From CAIZGX01 sp046048875 (GTDB lineage: Bacteria; Bacteroidota; Bacteroidia; Flavobacteriales_D; Sanyastnellaceae): a stretch of DNA of 64,000 nucleotides. The translations under genes and the position numbers were made by a program. The DNA lies in contig JBJOFG010000012.1 in assembly GCA_046048875.1 (NCBI GenBank), positions 1-64,000 of the forward strand, read 5' to 3'. The notes beneath the pieces were generated by a model. The model saw nothing but the letters and a program-made list of their open reading frames with translations, was not told where the DNA came from and made no database searches. This document shows positions 1 to 8,320 of the stretch, one piece after another (position 1 is the stretch's first letter; each line of letters starts with the position of its first letter).

Positions 1-1357
1 CTTTTTTGCGATACCTTCCATGCCCTGTTCGCTCAAAAGCATCACTGGATAAATACCTTGTAAGGGTTGCCAAGGAAATTCCTAATCCTTCACCAATTTC
101 ATTCGCTTCCTTCCTTGTGAATGTATCAGGCAACATCTCAATCATGAATTCGAGCTTTCTGTGCTTAATGATGTCATTATTGACTCCAGGCATTTCAGCC
201 ATGTGTTTAGCACTATTACTGAGCAGATGCTTTGCTAAACTCAACGCAACTTTGAAATCCGATTCATTCAATTCCAATGTGTTTGTAAACGACTGCCTTT
301 GGTCGATATACTGGCGCAAACTTGTAAGTACCATAGTGATTCGAAAACAAATCAAACCAGTTCGATGTAGTGATGCCAAAATCTTATCGCCTGTATCCTT
401 GAAATACGATTTCAATAATTGAGAGAAGTTCTCTTGAAATTCTACCTGTAGTGATTTACCAAGGGTACATTCTATGGGTGTCCCAAGCCTATTCAATAAT
501 TCATAGAGCAAGAACATTTGCTGTCCCAATTCCATGAACTCTTGTCCCGGAACTGTCCCTCTGCGTTCAAATATATCTTTGAAAAATGGGACACTCTTCA
601 TGGAATAGTACATGAAACGACTGAATAACCCGTTTTCTGCATCAGGAATCAGGCGTTTTAACTGTCCTTGTGTCCCAGTAAGAAACACAGTTAGTTTCGG
701 AGCCTCTAATGAAATATATTCTTTGTTTGTCTTTCGCTGAATTTCCACCGTCTCATGATGAAAAGCACAACGTAACACATCACTGAAATTTCCCCAGTCC
801 TGTGTCAAAGAATTGCTCAAGGTATCAGCTTCTGTGCTAAATAGAATTCCAGTTCCGTTGTTTTCAGACAGTGTGTGAAGAAATGAACTTGCACTATTAT
901 TAGCAGGTATGATTAACATTTTACAGGGTGGCGGAGGAACAAACCCTTCCGAACTATCCTTGTCCTTTTTCTTGCTATTGAGTTTTGCTTCAAACTCTTG
1001 CTGAAGTTTTTTCGATTCTTCTCGTTTGGCTTGATGAATCGGATTGGCCAAGAGTCGTACAAAATTCAAAATACCTTTACCAGCTCCAGCAGGTGCATCA
1101 ATAAACGTGAAGAGGTTGGGGTAAACCAATCGATTATCATAAATACCATAAACATTCGGCAAGCAACCTGATAGTATGGTAATTGCTCCCAGTAGAATTA
1201 CATCTCGCTCTTGCTTATTAGATGCCACTACAAACAAAGGCTGTAAGCAATCTGGAATCAAGTCAAATACGGAATCATCAAAATTCAATTCCGTATTTTC
1301 TACTTCATCAGGTACCCAATATATCTCTTCATTTTGATTGTCATGATTTGGGATCAT
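1..1357 (-). CDS. DUF3987-type P-loop protein of the mobile element (3' end cut by window)
   Basis: Open for 452 codons from ATG at 1357 down to the window edge with no stop, so the C-terminus is missing. Residues 87-95 read DAPAGAGKG, a Walker A-like loop preceded by a hydrophobic strand, followed by a charged helical stretch (about 105-135); this matches the DUF3987 family of primase/helicase-associated proteins common in Bacteroidota mobile elements. The start overlaps the stop of the upstream HTH gene by four bases (ATGA), implying translational coupling. Probable role is replication or maintenance of the element (inference from family and neighbours). Family assignment is from motif and context only. 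Confidence 0.7.
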   Translation of the reverse strand, partial: MIPNHDNQNEEIYWVPDEVENTELNFDDSVFDLIPDCLQPLFVVASNKQERDVILLGAITILSGCLPNVYGIYDNRLVYPNLFTFIDAPAGAGKGILNFVRLLANPIHQAKREESKKLQQEFEAKLNSKKKDKDSSEGFVPPPPCKMLIIPANNSASSFLHTLSENNGTGILFSTEADTLSNSLTQDWGNFSDVLRCAFHHETVEIQRKTNKEYISLEAPKLTVFLTGTQGQLKRLIPDAENGLFSRFMYYSMKSVPFFKDIFERRGTVPGQEFMELGQQMFLLYELLNRLGTPIECTLGKSLQVEFQENFSQLLKSYFKDTGDKILASLHRTGLICFRITMVLTSLRQYIDQRQSFTNTLELNESDFKVALSLAKHLLSNSAKHMAEMPGVNNDIIKHRKLEFMIEMLPDTFTRKEANEIGEGLGISLATLTRYLSSDAFERTGHGRYRKK

Positions 1358-1704
1358 CGCTTAATAGGATTTTGACGAACATAGTTCCTGGCATCCTTTT
1401 CAATTTTACTAATCTGTTCGTGCTTCCCTGAGTTTAACCATTCCTCTAAATCGCTTCTGCGGAATAGAATCTTCTTACCATTCTTATAGAAGGGAATTTT
1501 TCTTCTACTCGTCATGGAGTACAAAGTCTGCTTTGCGATATGGAGAAACTCAGCTGCCTGATCGGCATTCATCACTTCTGCTTTTACTTGCTGCTCGACT
1601 TGTTCTTGTTGTACAACATCATTGCGTTGTACCAATGCTGTTTGTACAGCTTCATTCACCAGCTCTGTGATGAATGCTTGAAGGTGGGTAATACTTTCTT
1701 TCAT
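1354..1704 (-). CDS. Helix-turn-helix protein, excisionase family (HTH_17-like)
   Basis: 116 residues. A glutamine-rich N-terminal half (about residues 1-45, possibly helical) is followed by a MerR/excisionase-type winged helix at about 46-92: the pattern MNADQAAEFLHIAKQTLYS, then RRKIPFYKNGKKILFRRSDL, then EEWL is the typical HTH_17 signature. Such proteins act as recombination directionality factors or local repressors on integrative elements. It is cotranslated with the downstream DUF3987 gene (4-nt overlap). Located between the integrase and the primase-like gene, as in NBU-type elements. Target DNA unknown. Confidence 0.75.
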   Translation of the reverse strand: MKESITHLQAFITELVNEAVQTALVQRNDVVQQEQVEQQVKAEVMNADQAAEFLHIAKQTLYSMTSRRKIPFYKNGKKILFRRSDLEEWLNSGKHEQISKIEKDARNYVRQNPIKR

Positions 1705-1807
1705 AATTGAAACATTTACCCACCTAGCATCAAAAAGAAAGCCGTGCCAACATTTATCGTTGCTATGCTTTGATTGTGCTTATTTTCTTTGCGCTGAATT
1801 GCGTTGA

Positions 1808-1853
1808 GCTGCACAATGAAATTTTATATCAATATAAAATTTTGTTGTGTAGC
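1808..1853. repeat. Long AT-rich inverted repeat
   Basis: Arms AAATTTTATAT (1819-1829) and ATATAAAATTT (1832-1842) pair perfectly around a 2-nt centre; outward the pairing continues with few mismatches to GCT at 1808-1810 and AGC at 1851-1853, giving roughly 21-bp arms. It lies in the 249-bp gap between integrase and HTH gene, just downstream of the integrase stop. A second perfect 14-bp palindrome (TGAAAATATTTTCA, 1900-1913) lies in the same gap. It may act as a transcription stop after the integrase, or as a replication or transfer site of the element; the sequence does not decide. Confidence 0.6.
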
Positions 1854-1953
1854 ATCGTGGTGCGCAGACACGCGCAAATGCAAGCAAAATCAAGCATTTT
1901 GAAAATATTTTCAGTGCAAATTATTTTCAGACACAATGGCACTGACATAATTT

Positions 1954-3096
1954 TCAATCCTTGTCCTTCTTGTCAGTTTTAATACCGAGCTTGATACTTT
2001 TCATCGCTTTGGTTTTCGTTGTATCCATCACCTTACCATAAATCTGTGTGGTGTGAATGTGTTTGTGTCCCAACAATTTTGAAACGGTATATATATCGGT
2101 TCCTTCTGCAAGTTGTAGCGTAGCAAACGTATGTCTGAAATTATGGAAGGTGATTTTCTTTCTTATGCCTGCTGACTGTAACCAGCGTTGCAGAATGGCA
2201 TACTCTCTTCTAAAATCATAATCACCAAATACAAATTCATCCGGAGTAGTTACTTCTCCCAATAGCTCGTATGCTTCATCCGATATAGGTAATGTTTCCA
2301 TGCCTTGAGTTTTACTCTGTGTAAATCGAATGAAATGTCCCATTGATTCAGAGTATTGAATCTGATGCCATTTCAGTTTCATTACATCACCCAAACGCAA
2401 TCCGGTTAAAGCAGAGAACATACAAGTGCGTTTCAACAATGCGGAATCACAAGGGGTATTAAACATCGTAATTAATTCCTCTTTGGTTAGAAACTCTCGA
2501 TAGGTTTCCGGCTGCGGAATACCTTTTACAGCATCAAATGGATTGTTAGGCATATACCCAAATACCATGGCTTCACGAACTGCGGCACGCAGCTTATTGT
2601 AGTAAGTATAGCAAGAGTTGAGGGTGATGCGCATTTCGGGAGAGTGAATGCGCGTTGCCTTCTTCGTTAAAAACTCTTTGTACTCATTGATGAACTGTGG
2701 AGTGATATCGCCAAAGCTGCATTTACCCTTACAAAAAATCAGGAAGGTTTTATACGATGCCACCCAGCCGCCATGGGTACTTGACTTGCGGGCCCATTTC
2801 GATACCAGCTTTTCATAGAATGGCAGGAAGTCATCAAACTGCGCGGAGCGTTTGATGCCGAATTTTCCTGCCAATCTATCCAGTTGCCTGGCTGCGGCAA
2901 TGGACTTCGCTAATGTTTCTATATCGCGGTTATGTCGCTTTTCCACTTCATCGCGCGGTGGACTATAGAGAAACATATTGAGGTATTCCCACCGGGTTAA
3001 TTTGCCACTTTCTGGGTGTATAACTGGAGGATAGTGATCGAGGTAAAGGCTGATCTTGCCTGTCTTTGTCAGACGCTTTCTTAGTGTTACTCGCAT
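1954..3096 (-). CDS. Tyrosine recombinase / integrase
   Basis: 380 residues, normal length for Bacteroidota integrases. N-terminal arm-binding region (about 1-80), a core-binding SAM-like domain (about 85-185) and a C-terminal catalytic domain. Catalytic features visible: Arg in TGLRLGDVMKLKW (about 231-243), the HNFRH box (His-x-x-Arg, about 318-322), a His in LLGHKHIHTT (about 343-352) and the nucleophile Tyr in QIYGKVMDTTK just after. Starts 2 nt after the stop of the zinc-finger/HTH gene, so the two form an operon reading away from mnmE. Expected to integrate and excise the element at the mnmE end. Confidence 0.9.
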   Translation of the reverse strand: MRVTLRKRLTKTGKISLYLDHYPPVIHPESGKLTRWEYLNMFLYSPPRDEVEKRHNRDIETLAKSIAAARQLDRLAGKFGIKRSAQFDDFLPFYEKLVSKWARKSSTHGGWVASYKTFLIFCKGKCSFGDITPQFINEYKEFLTKKATRIHSPEMRITLNSCYTYYNKLRAAVREAMVFGYMPNNPFDAVKGIPQPETYREFLTKEELITMFNTPCDSALLKRTCMFSALTGLRLGDVMKLKWHQIQYSESMGHFIRFTQSKTQGMETLPISDEAYELLGEVTTPDEFVFGDYDFRREYAILQRWLQSAGIRKKITFHNFRHTFATLQLAEGTDIYTVSKLLGHKHIHTTQIYGKVMDTTKTKAMKSIKLGIKTDKKDKD

Positions 3097-3098
3097 AT

Positions 3099-3464
3099 TT
3101 ATTTGGTTTTTAAGAGTTTATCAAGGTCAATTCGCAGTATTAATCGCCTTCTTCCGATCGTAACAGTGCGGATTTTATTCGATTTATACATTCTGATCAC
3201 TGTCCATCGAGAGATTCCGAGCAACAAACACACCTGTTCTACACTCAAAACTTCACGGGCTTGAATGGAGAGAACAGAGGCCGTCATTTCGCCTTTCATC
3301 ACCTCCTTATTTTGGAGTAATTTCTCCTGCCTTTTGTTCTCTTTATAGGCTCTTGAGGCACACTTATGTGAGCAATACAAAGTGGTGCTTTTCCTTGCCA
3401 CGAAAGCTTCTTGGCAGAAAACGCAGATTTTGGGATATGGGTGTTTACTAGCAGTCATTGTCAT
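3099..3464 (-). CDS. Zinc-ribbon plus HTH DNA-binding protein, excisionase-like
   Basis: 121 residues. The N-terminus carries a small zinc finger: CVFC at about 14-17 and CSHKC at about 31-35. The C-terminal half (about 70-120) is an HTH_17 excisionase fold (LSVEQVCLLLGISRWTVIRM, then RRRLILRIDLDKLL). This combination fits an excisionase or regulator of the integrase, with which it shares an operon (2-nt gap). Five 10-bp direct repeats lie directly upstream of its start and are a plausible binding site (inference). A second ATG two codons downstream could also be the start. Confidence 0.7.
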   Translation of the reverse strand: MTMTASKHPYPKICVFCQEAFVARKSTTLYCSHKCASRAYKENKRQEKLLQNKEVMKGEMTASVLSIQAREVLSVEQVCLLLGISRWTVIRMYKSNKIRTVTIGRRRLILRIDLDKLLKTK

Positions 3465-3473
3465 TTCGCCGTT

Positions 3474-3523
3474 ATGTTGCTACATGTAGCTGTATGTAGC
3501 AGCATGTAGCAGGATGTAGCAAA
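3474..3523. repeat. Five tandem 10-bp iterons upstream of the xis-int operon
   Basis: Five contiguous decamers: ATGTTGCTAC, ATGTAGCTGT, ATGTAGCAGC, ATGTAGCAGG, ATGTAGCAAA. The 10-bp spacing puts every copy on the same face of the helix. They start 10 bp upstream of the zinc-finger/HTH start codon. Likely an operator or arm-type binding site for the element's own HTH protein or integrase (inference). Further GTTGCT/AGCAAC half-copies lie at about 3545-3595. Confidence 0.75.
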
Positions 3524-3648
3524 TTTTTTAGTGCCGGTATTTTTTTGTTGCTGATATGTTGCTCAAAAAAATTCACCAACAGGTAAGCAACAAATAAGGT
3601 GCAAAACGCCGAAAATGACGAAAATTGACTTGGTGTCTAAAAACGCGA

Positions 3649-3671
3649 AAACCCTTGACAGGCAAGGGTTT
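3649..3671 (-). terminator. Hairpin terminator downstream of mnmE
   Basis: Perfect 9-bp inverted repeat AAACCCTTG (3649-3657) / CAAGGGTTT (3663-3671) with a 5-nt loop. On the minus strand it is followed by TCGCGTTTTT, so it can terminate mnmE transcription 44 bp after the stop codon. Confidence 0.7.
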
Positions 3672-3689
3672 CATTTATCTTTTGTTGTT

Positions 3690-3719
3690 GATGGTTATCG
3701 ATGATTATCGGCGATTATT
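3690..3719. other. Candidate attachment (att) region at the mnmE stop codon
   Basis: Three imperfect 10-bp direct repeats (GATGGTTATC, GATGATTATC, GGCGATTATT) overlap the mnmE stop codon (3715-3717). The position at the junction of element and host gene, and the 10-bp periodicity shared with the upstream iterons, make it a candidate core or integrase-binding site. The second att copy is outside the window, so this is inference. Confidence 0.4.
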
Positions 3720-5091
3720 TGCCAATACAAAACTTCCCAAAAATCGAATGCAAAATATCATCCGCCGAGATGTTGCCCGTGATCTCAGAAAGATGATACA
3801 AGGTCTTGCGGATGTCTACAGTGAGAAGGTCAGAAGGTACGCCTTGCTCCATGCCGTTCAAGACTTCTGTCAACGATAAGGCTGCTAGACGTAACGATTC
3901 ATAATGACGAGCATTCGTAACCACCGTGTCGCTTTCATTCAACAACGGAGCGAAGCTTTCTACCAACCAAGCGCGTAACTCGGCAATTCCTTTGCCCGTC
4001 TTCGCTGAAATATTTAAACGCTTTTCGTTGACCTCCAATTTGAAAGTCGGATTCGCATCTATCTTATTAAAAACAACCAACACGTGCGCATCTATTCGAG
4101 CCCTTTCCTGAATTGGTGCAATCATTTCATCCAACTCACTTTGAGTTGTATTCGAAACATCTACCAAAACTAAAACCAACTGCGCCAACCCCACTTTCTC
4201 CATGCTGCGCGCAATTCCTAATTGCTCTATCGTATCCGTAGTCTCGCGAATTCCAGCTGTATCGATAAATCGAAACTGTATCCCTTCCACATTCAAGACT
4301 TCTTCAACCGTGTCTCGCGTGGTTCCCGCTATGTCGCTCACAATCGCGCGCTCTTCATTCAACAGCGCATTCAACAATGTCGACTTCCCCGCATTCGGAG
4401 CACCCACAATGGCAACCGGAACACCGTTCTTGATGGCATTGCCCAACTGAAAACTATCGCGCAACTGAACAACCACTCGAAAGATTTCCATCAATAAATT
4501 CAACAGCTGTGTTCGATCAGCAAACTCCACATCTTCCTCTGAAAAATCCAATTCCAATTCCAACAACGATGCAAAGTGAATCAAGCGTTCGCGCAACGCA
4601 TCAATCTCTTTCGAAAATCCACCGCGCATCTGATGTACCGCCTGCTTATGTGCAGCAGCACTTTCAGACGCTATCACATCTCCGACTGCCTCTGCCCTGC
4701 TCAAATCCATTCTTCCATTCAAATACGCACGCATCGTGTACTCGCCAGGCGTAGCCATTCGACATCCGTTTTCTTGAAGTAATTGCAACAAGCGCTGCTG
4801 AATGTAGCGCGAACCGTGACATGCAATTTCAACCACATCCTCCCCCGTGAAGCTCTGCGGACCTTGAAACAAGGTCACAACCACTTCATCCAGGATTTCC
4901 TTCCCGTCATAAATACATCCGAAAAGCGCCTTGCGTTTTTGTTCGGGTTGAAGGGGCTTCGAAAACAGTTTGCTCACTATTTCCCAAGCCTGTTTGCCGC
5001 TCACGCGAACCACTGCAATACCGCCTATTCCTTGCGGAGTAGATAAGGCGCAAATGGTCTCTTCTCTTGAAATTGCATTCATGTTCTGCAA
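3715..5091 (-). CDS. mnmE: tRNA modification GTPase MnmE (TrmE/ThdF)
   Basis: 458 residues, full length. With MnmG this GTPase makes the (carboxymethyl)aminomethyl group on wobble U34 of several tRNAs. Visible: N-terminal folate-binding domain (about 1-120), helical domain, inserted G domain with G1 GAPNAGKST (230-238), G2 TTRDT (257-261), G3 DTAG (277-280) and G4 NKID (342-345), and the conserved C-terminal CIGK (455-458) needed for modification. The intact CIGK shows that the adjacent mobile element did not damage the protein. An alternative start is Met4. Confidence 0.97.
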   Translation of the reverse strand: MQNMNAISREETICALSTPQGIGGIAVVRVSGKQAWEIVSKLFSKPLQPEQKRKALFGCIYDGKEILDEVVVTLFQGPQSFTGEDVVEIACHGSRYIQQRLLQLLQENGCRMATPGEYTMRAYLNGRMDLSRAEAVGDVIASESAAAHKQAVHQMRGGFSKEIDALRERLIHFASLLELELDFSEEDVEFADRTQLLNLLMEIFRVVVQLRDSFQLGNAIKNGVPVAIVGAPNAGKSTLLNALLNEERAIVSDIAGTTRDTVEEVLNVEGIQFRFIDTAGIRETTDTIEQLGIARSMEKVGLAQLVLVLVDVSNTTQSELDEMIAPIQERARIDAHVLVVFNKIDANPTFKLEVNEKRLNISAKTGKGIAELRAWLVESFAPLLNESDTVVTNARHYESLRLAALSLTEVLNGMEQGVPSDLLTVDIRKTLYHLSEITGNISADDILHSIFGKFCIGK

Positions 5092-5140
5092 AAATGAGAA
5101 ACAATCCGCAATGGAACGACTAAACTTTCCAAATTATGAC

Positions 5141-5148
5141 TAATTTCG
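5141..5148 (+). promoter_or_regulatory. Putative -7 box of the sucD promoter
   Basis: TAATTTCG, 22 nt before the sucD ATG, resembles the Bacteroidota -7 element TAnnTTTG with C for T. No clear -33 TTG was seen. The same TAnnTTCG form precedes sucC. Confidence 0.35.
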
Positions 5149-5170
5149 CCCGAGCAAAAAATATTACCTC

Positions 5171-6043
5171 ATGGGCGTTTTAGTAAGCAAAGATTCGAAA
5201 GTAATTGTTCAAGGTTTCACTGGTAGTGAAGGAACATTCCACGCAACACAAATGATTGAATACGGAACCAACGTTGTTGGAGGTGTTACACCGAACAAAG
5301 GTGGACAGACTCACTTAGACCGTCCGGTGTTCAACACAGTAGCCGATGCAGTCACTGCAACAGGCGCTGATGTGACTATTATTTTCGTTCCACCAGCATT
5401 TGCTGCTGACGCAATTATGGAGGCTGCTGCTGCAGGTATTAAAGTAATTGTTACCATTACTGAAGGTATTCCGGTTGCAGACATGGTGAAAGCAAAAATC
5501 TACGCTACCGATCGCGGAGCAACTTTAATAGGCCCTAACTGCCCAGGTATCATTACCGCTGGCGAAGCGAAAGTGGGAATCATGCCAGGTTTCGTTTTCA
5601 AAAAAGGAAATGTGGGGATTGTTTCTAAATCAGGTACCTTGACTTACGAAGCTGCTGACCAAGTTGCGAAAGCAGGCTTAGGTGTAACAACAGCTATCGG
5701 AATCGGTGGTGACCCAATCATTGGCACTACCACATTAGAAGCGGTTCAATTGTTAATGAACGACCCTGAAACTCACGGCATCATTATGATTGGTGAAATC
5801 GGTGGTGAATTAGAGCCGAAGGCTGCGATGTGGATCAAAGAACACGGCACCAAACCGGTAGTAGGATTCATCGCTGGAGAAACTGCTCCTAAGGGAAGAA
5901 CAATGGGTCATGCCGGTGCAATTGTATCTGGAGAAAACGAAAGTGCTTCTGCTAAAAAGCGTATCATGCGCGAATGTGGCATTCACGTAGTAGATTCTCC
6001 TGCTGAGATTGGCGCTAAGATGGCAGAGGTACTTAAGAAGTAA
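5171..6043 (+). CDS. sucD: Succinyl-CoA ligase alpha subunit
   Basis: 290 residues, standard length. Catalyses, with SucC, the ADP/GDP-forming conversion of succinyl-CoA to succinate in the TCA cycle; cytoplasmic. Visible: CoA-binding Rossmann domain with GFTGSEGTFH (15-24), and a ligase domain with the phosphohistidine loop GRTMGHAGAIVSG (His247). The beta subunit sucC is not adjacent but lies 44 kb away at 50068 on the same strand, so the two subunits must be coordinated from separate promoters. Both genes are preceded by a similar TAnnTTCG box. Confidence 0.97.
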   Translation: MGVLVSKDSKVIVQGFTGSEGTFHATQMIEYGTNVVGGVTPNKGGQTHLDRPVFNTVADAVTATGADVTIIFVPPAFAADAIMEAAAAGIKVIVTITEGIPVADMVKAKIYATDRGATLIGPNCPGIITAGEAKVGIMPGFVFKKGNVGIVSKSGTLTYEAADQVAKAGLGVTTAIGIGGDPIIGTTTLEAVQLLMNDPETHGIIMIGEIGGELEPKAAMWIKEHGTKPVVGFIAGETAPKGRTMGHAGAIVSGENESASAKKRIMRECGIHVVDSPAEIGAKMAEVLKK

Positions 6044-6083
6044 CCTTTTACCATTTCTTCTCGTAAGGAATTTCTGAATACCT

Positions 6084-6091
6084 TAAATTTG
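6084..6091 (+). promoter_or_regulatory. Putative -7 box of the monooxygenase/aminotransferase operon
   Basis: TAAATTTG matches TAnnTTTG exactly and ends 7 nt before the ATG at 6099, which predicts a nearly leaderless mRNA. No convincing -33 TTG was seen. Confidence 0.45.
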
Positions 6092-6098
6092 GCTTTAT

Positions 6099-7169
6099 AT
6101 GAAATTCTGTATTATCGGTGGTGGCGTTTCTGGCGGTTTACTCAATCGCTCGTTAACCGCGCTCGGACATGACTTAACAATCTTTGACAAATCATCTTTT
6201 TTGTTGCGCAGTGGGTTTGGCTTTTTGCTTTTACCCAACGGTATCGCGGGACTAAAAGAACTTGGTGTTTGGAAGGATGTAGAGCCGAATTGCCTTAGAA
6301 TTCGTAAGGTAAATTACATTGATAAGAGCGGCGATTTAAGCAATCAAATAGAGTTCGAGGAAGTATACAGCATAAGCCGACTTAAATTTTTAGAGGCGCT
6401 TTCGAAAAATAGCACAACCGTTCAGGAAGATTTAGTAAGACTCTCCGAAAATGGCGACTTCATTATCGGTGAAAACACCAATATTTCAAGCGCAGACTTC
6501 GACGGCATCTTAGGTTCAGACGGTGTTCATTCACACACTCGAACATTTCTCAATCCAGAGGCGGACAACCAGGAAACAGCAACATACGAAGTAATGGGTG
6601 TTGTGAAAAGTGAATTTCTGTATAACATGCTTGGCAATGAACTTTACAAATATGCTATTGCAAGCAACGGTTTATCACTTGGTATTCTTCCTCTAAAAGA
6701 CGGAGAGATCATTTGGTATCTTCAAGTTAATAGCATTGACCACGGAACTCCGAATCGTGATCACGCCTCATTAATGGACTTCTTGAAAGAGAAGGTTGGA
6801 GATTGTGAGAACCCCATGATTCAAGCGTTATTGAATGCGAATATTGAAACCACTTATGTTTGGCAGGGGCGCACTTTGAAAAACGTTAAGTACATGGCGA
6901 AAGATAAAGTGTTTCTTTTTGGAGATGCCGCCCACCTATTCCTTCCGTTTACCAGTCAAGGAACCAACAGCGCTATTGTAGATGTTGCCGCATTTATCTC
7001 TCTCTTAAAAACAGGGAAATCACTCCCTGAATTCGCGCATCAATACAGTGTTGAGCGTTTAACTGAGACAAACGCAATGGTTCGCTCGGGTATTGATATG
7101 ATGCACGATTTCTGCTTCACCGACTTCAGTGAAGTTGCAGCAAAAATTCCAATTACGATATTAAAATAA
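6099..7169 (+). CDS. FAD-dependent monooxygenase (aromatic hydroxylase family)
   Basis: 356 residues. N-terminal dinucleotide-binding motif GGGVSGG (7-13) with an acidic end to strand 2 (FDKS), and the second FAD motif GDAAHLFLPF at about 274-283, place it in the FAD_binding_3/PHBH-like flavoprotein monooxygenase family, which hydroxylates or epoxidises small molecules with NAD(P)H and O2. Substrate unknown. Its stop overlaps the start of the aminotransferase (TAATG), so the two are coexpressed and may act in one small pathway. PHBH-like enzymes are often about 390 residues, so this one is slightly short at the C-terminus. Confidence 0.8.
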   Translation: MKFCIIGGGVSGGLLNRSLTALGHDLTIFDKSSFLLRSGFGFLLLPNGIAGLKELGVWKDVEPNCLRIRKVNYIDKSGDLSNQIEFEEVYSISRLKFLEALSKNSTTVQEDLVRLSENGDFIIGENTNISSADFDGILGSDGVHSHTRTFLNPEADNQETATYEVMGVVKSEFLYNMLGNELYKYAIASNGLSLGILPLKDGEIIWYLQVNSIDHGTPNRDHASLMDFLKEKVGDCENPMIQALLNANIETTYVWQGRTLKNVKYMAKDKVFLFGDAAHLFLPFTSQGTNSAIVDVAAFISLLKTGKSLPEFAHQYSVERLTETNAMVRSGIDMMHDFCFTDFSEVAAKIPITILK

Positions 7170-8320
7170 TGAAGTCCACTTCAAAGGAGTTCTTATCTGA
7201 AAACGCATTCAACATGCGTTGGGCATGCATTGCTGAAGGTGACATTCCGCTTACCGCAGCCGATTGGGACATTGCCGCATCTGATGCTGTAAAAGAAGCT
7301 GTTACAAACTATCTTCAGTTCCAGTCCTTTCCCTACGGGAACAACTCAGGAATGAACGCTTTTAAAGAAGCTATCGCGAACCACTTCAACACAAGAAAAA
7401 ACAGCAACATTCAGATTGAAGAAGTTATTGCAACCAACAGCGCTGCCAAGGCCATAGATGATGTCTATTCTTTTTTATTGAAAGAAGGGGATGAAATTCT
7501 CATTGCAGATCCGGTTGATTTTTTATTGGCTGAATGTGCACGCAGACAGAATATTGAAATCAAAAGATACAAGCAAACGAGAAGCGGAATAGATTTAACT
7601 GAATTAAATCAACTCGTTTCAAAAAAAACGAAGGCGCTTGTCATTTGTAATCCGCACAACCCGTTGGGTTTTGTTCTTACCAAAGAGCAGCTAAAGACTC
7701 TTTCAGAATGGGCTGAACAAAAGAGAATTACCATTATATCAGATGAAGTTTGGAGTGATATTGTTTTCTCCCAAGAATCATTTACTTCAATACGTGCCGT
7801 GAGTTCGAATGCATGGATTGTCTATGGTTTATCGAAAGGATTTGGATTGGCAGGATTGCGCATTGGAAGCATCATAGCGCCATCGGCCGAACTAGCAGAG
7901 AGCCTCGCAGATCAGCGCGGATACAATCGCACCATCGAAGGCGCAAGCACGTTATCCCAGGTTGCAGCTACCGCCGCAATGAATCTTGGATATAGACACA
8001 CCGTTGAAGCAGTAGCCTTGTTTAAAAAGAACATAGAGCACGCGGTACTCAATCTAAATAACGGAAGCTTTGTTAACTGTGAAATGCCAAAAGGAACATT
8101 TGTACTTTCTGTAAATCATCCACCTTCCTGGAATACCGAATTCCTTTGCGAAAGGCTCGCGAAGGAAGCCCATGTTCATGTGGTCCCCGGACTCGAAAAA
8201 TGGTTTGGGCCTGGTGCAAATGGCACGTTCCGAATTAGTTTGGCCACCACTGAAGAAATTGCAACAGAAGGAGTTCAACGCATCGTTAATTGGCTGAACA
8301 CTTACGGTTCTACTCTGTGA
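7169..8320 (+). CDS. PLP-dependent aminotransferase class I/II (MalY/PatB-like)
   Basis: 383 residues. Fold-type I markers: NPHNPLG (161-167), SDEVWSD (191-197), the Schiff-base lysine in YGLSKGFGLAGLRIG (Lys223) and a C-terminal arginine in FRISL. The SDEVWSD and Asn-Pro-His-Asn-Pro pattern resembles MalY/PatB C-S lyases as well as aminotransferases, so either a transaminase or a beta-lyase is possible. Second gene of a two-gene operon with the flavin monooxygenase (1-nt overlap). Its 3' end overlaps the convergent deoxynucleoside kinase gene by 19 bp. Confidence 0.8.
   Translation: MKSTSKEFLSENAFNMRWACIAEGDIPLTAADWDIAASDAVKEAVTNYLQFQSFPYGNNSGMNAFKEAIANHFNTRKNSNIQIEEVIATNSAAKAIDDVYSFLLKEGDEILIADPVDFLLAECARRQNIEIKRYKQTRSGIDLTELNQLVSKKTKALVICNPHNPLGFVLTKEQLKTLSEWAEQKRITIISDEVWSDIVFSQESFTSIRAVSSNAWIVYGLSKGFGLAGLRIGSIIAPSAELAESLADQRGYNRTIEGASTLSQVAATAAMNLGYRHTVEAVALFKKNIEHAVLNLNNGSFVNCEMPKGTFVLSVNHPPSWNTEFLCERLAKEAHVHVVPGLEKWFGPGANGTFRISLATTEEIATEGVQRIVNWLNTYGSTL

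Larger units (their letters stand above)
1..3714. mobile_element. Right end of an integrated mobile element next to mnmE (partial)
   Basis: Four minus-strand genes (DUF3987-type protein, HTH protein, tyrosine recombinase, zinc-finger/HTH protein) run away from the 3' end of mnmE, followed immediately by ordinary chromosomal genes. A recombinase and an excisionase-like protein sitting against a housekeeping gene, plus a helicase/primase-like gene further in, is the usual layout of Bacteroidota integrative or mobilisable elements of the NBU type (inference). SGI1-family islands are known to use the 3' end of trmE/mnmE as attachment site, so the position has precedent. The far end is outside the window, so neither length nor mobility functions can be judged. 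The exact boundary near 3690-3740 is inferred from gene content. Confidence 0.7.

Noticed and set aside
6..422. Plus-strand open frame of 138 codons
   Set aside because: It is the shadow of the minus-strand DUF3987-type gene, which has a clear P-loop and a start coupled to its upstream neighbour.
3649..3671. tRNA fragment as attachment site
   Set aside because: The hairpin beside the integrase has no tRNA cloverleaf or T-loop; it fits a terminator.
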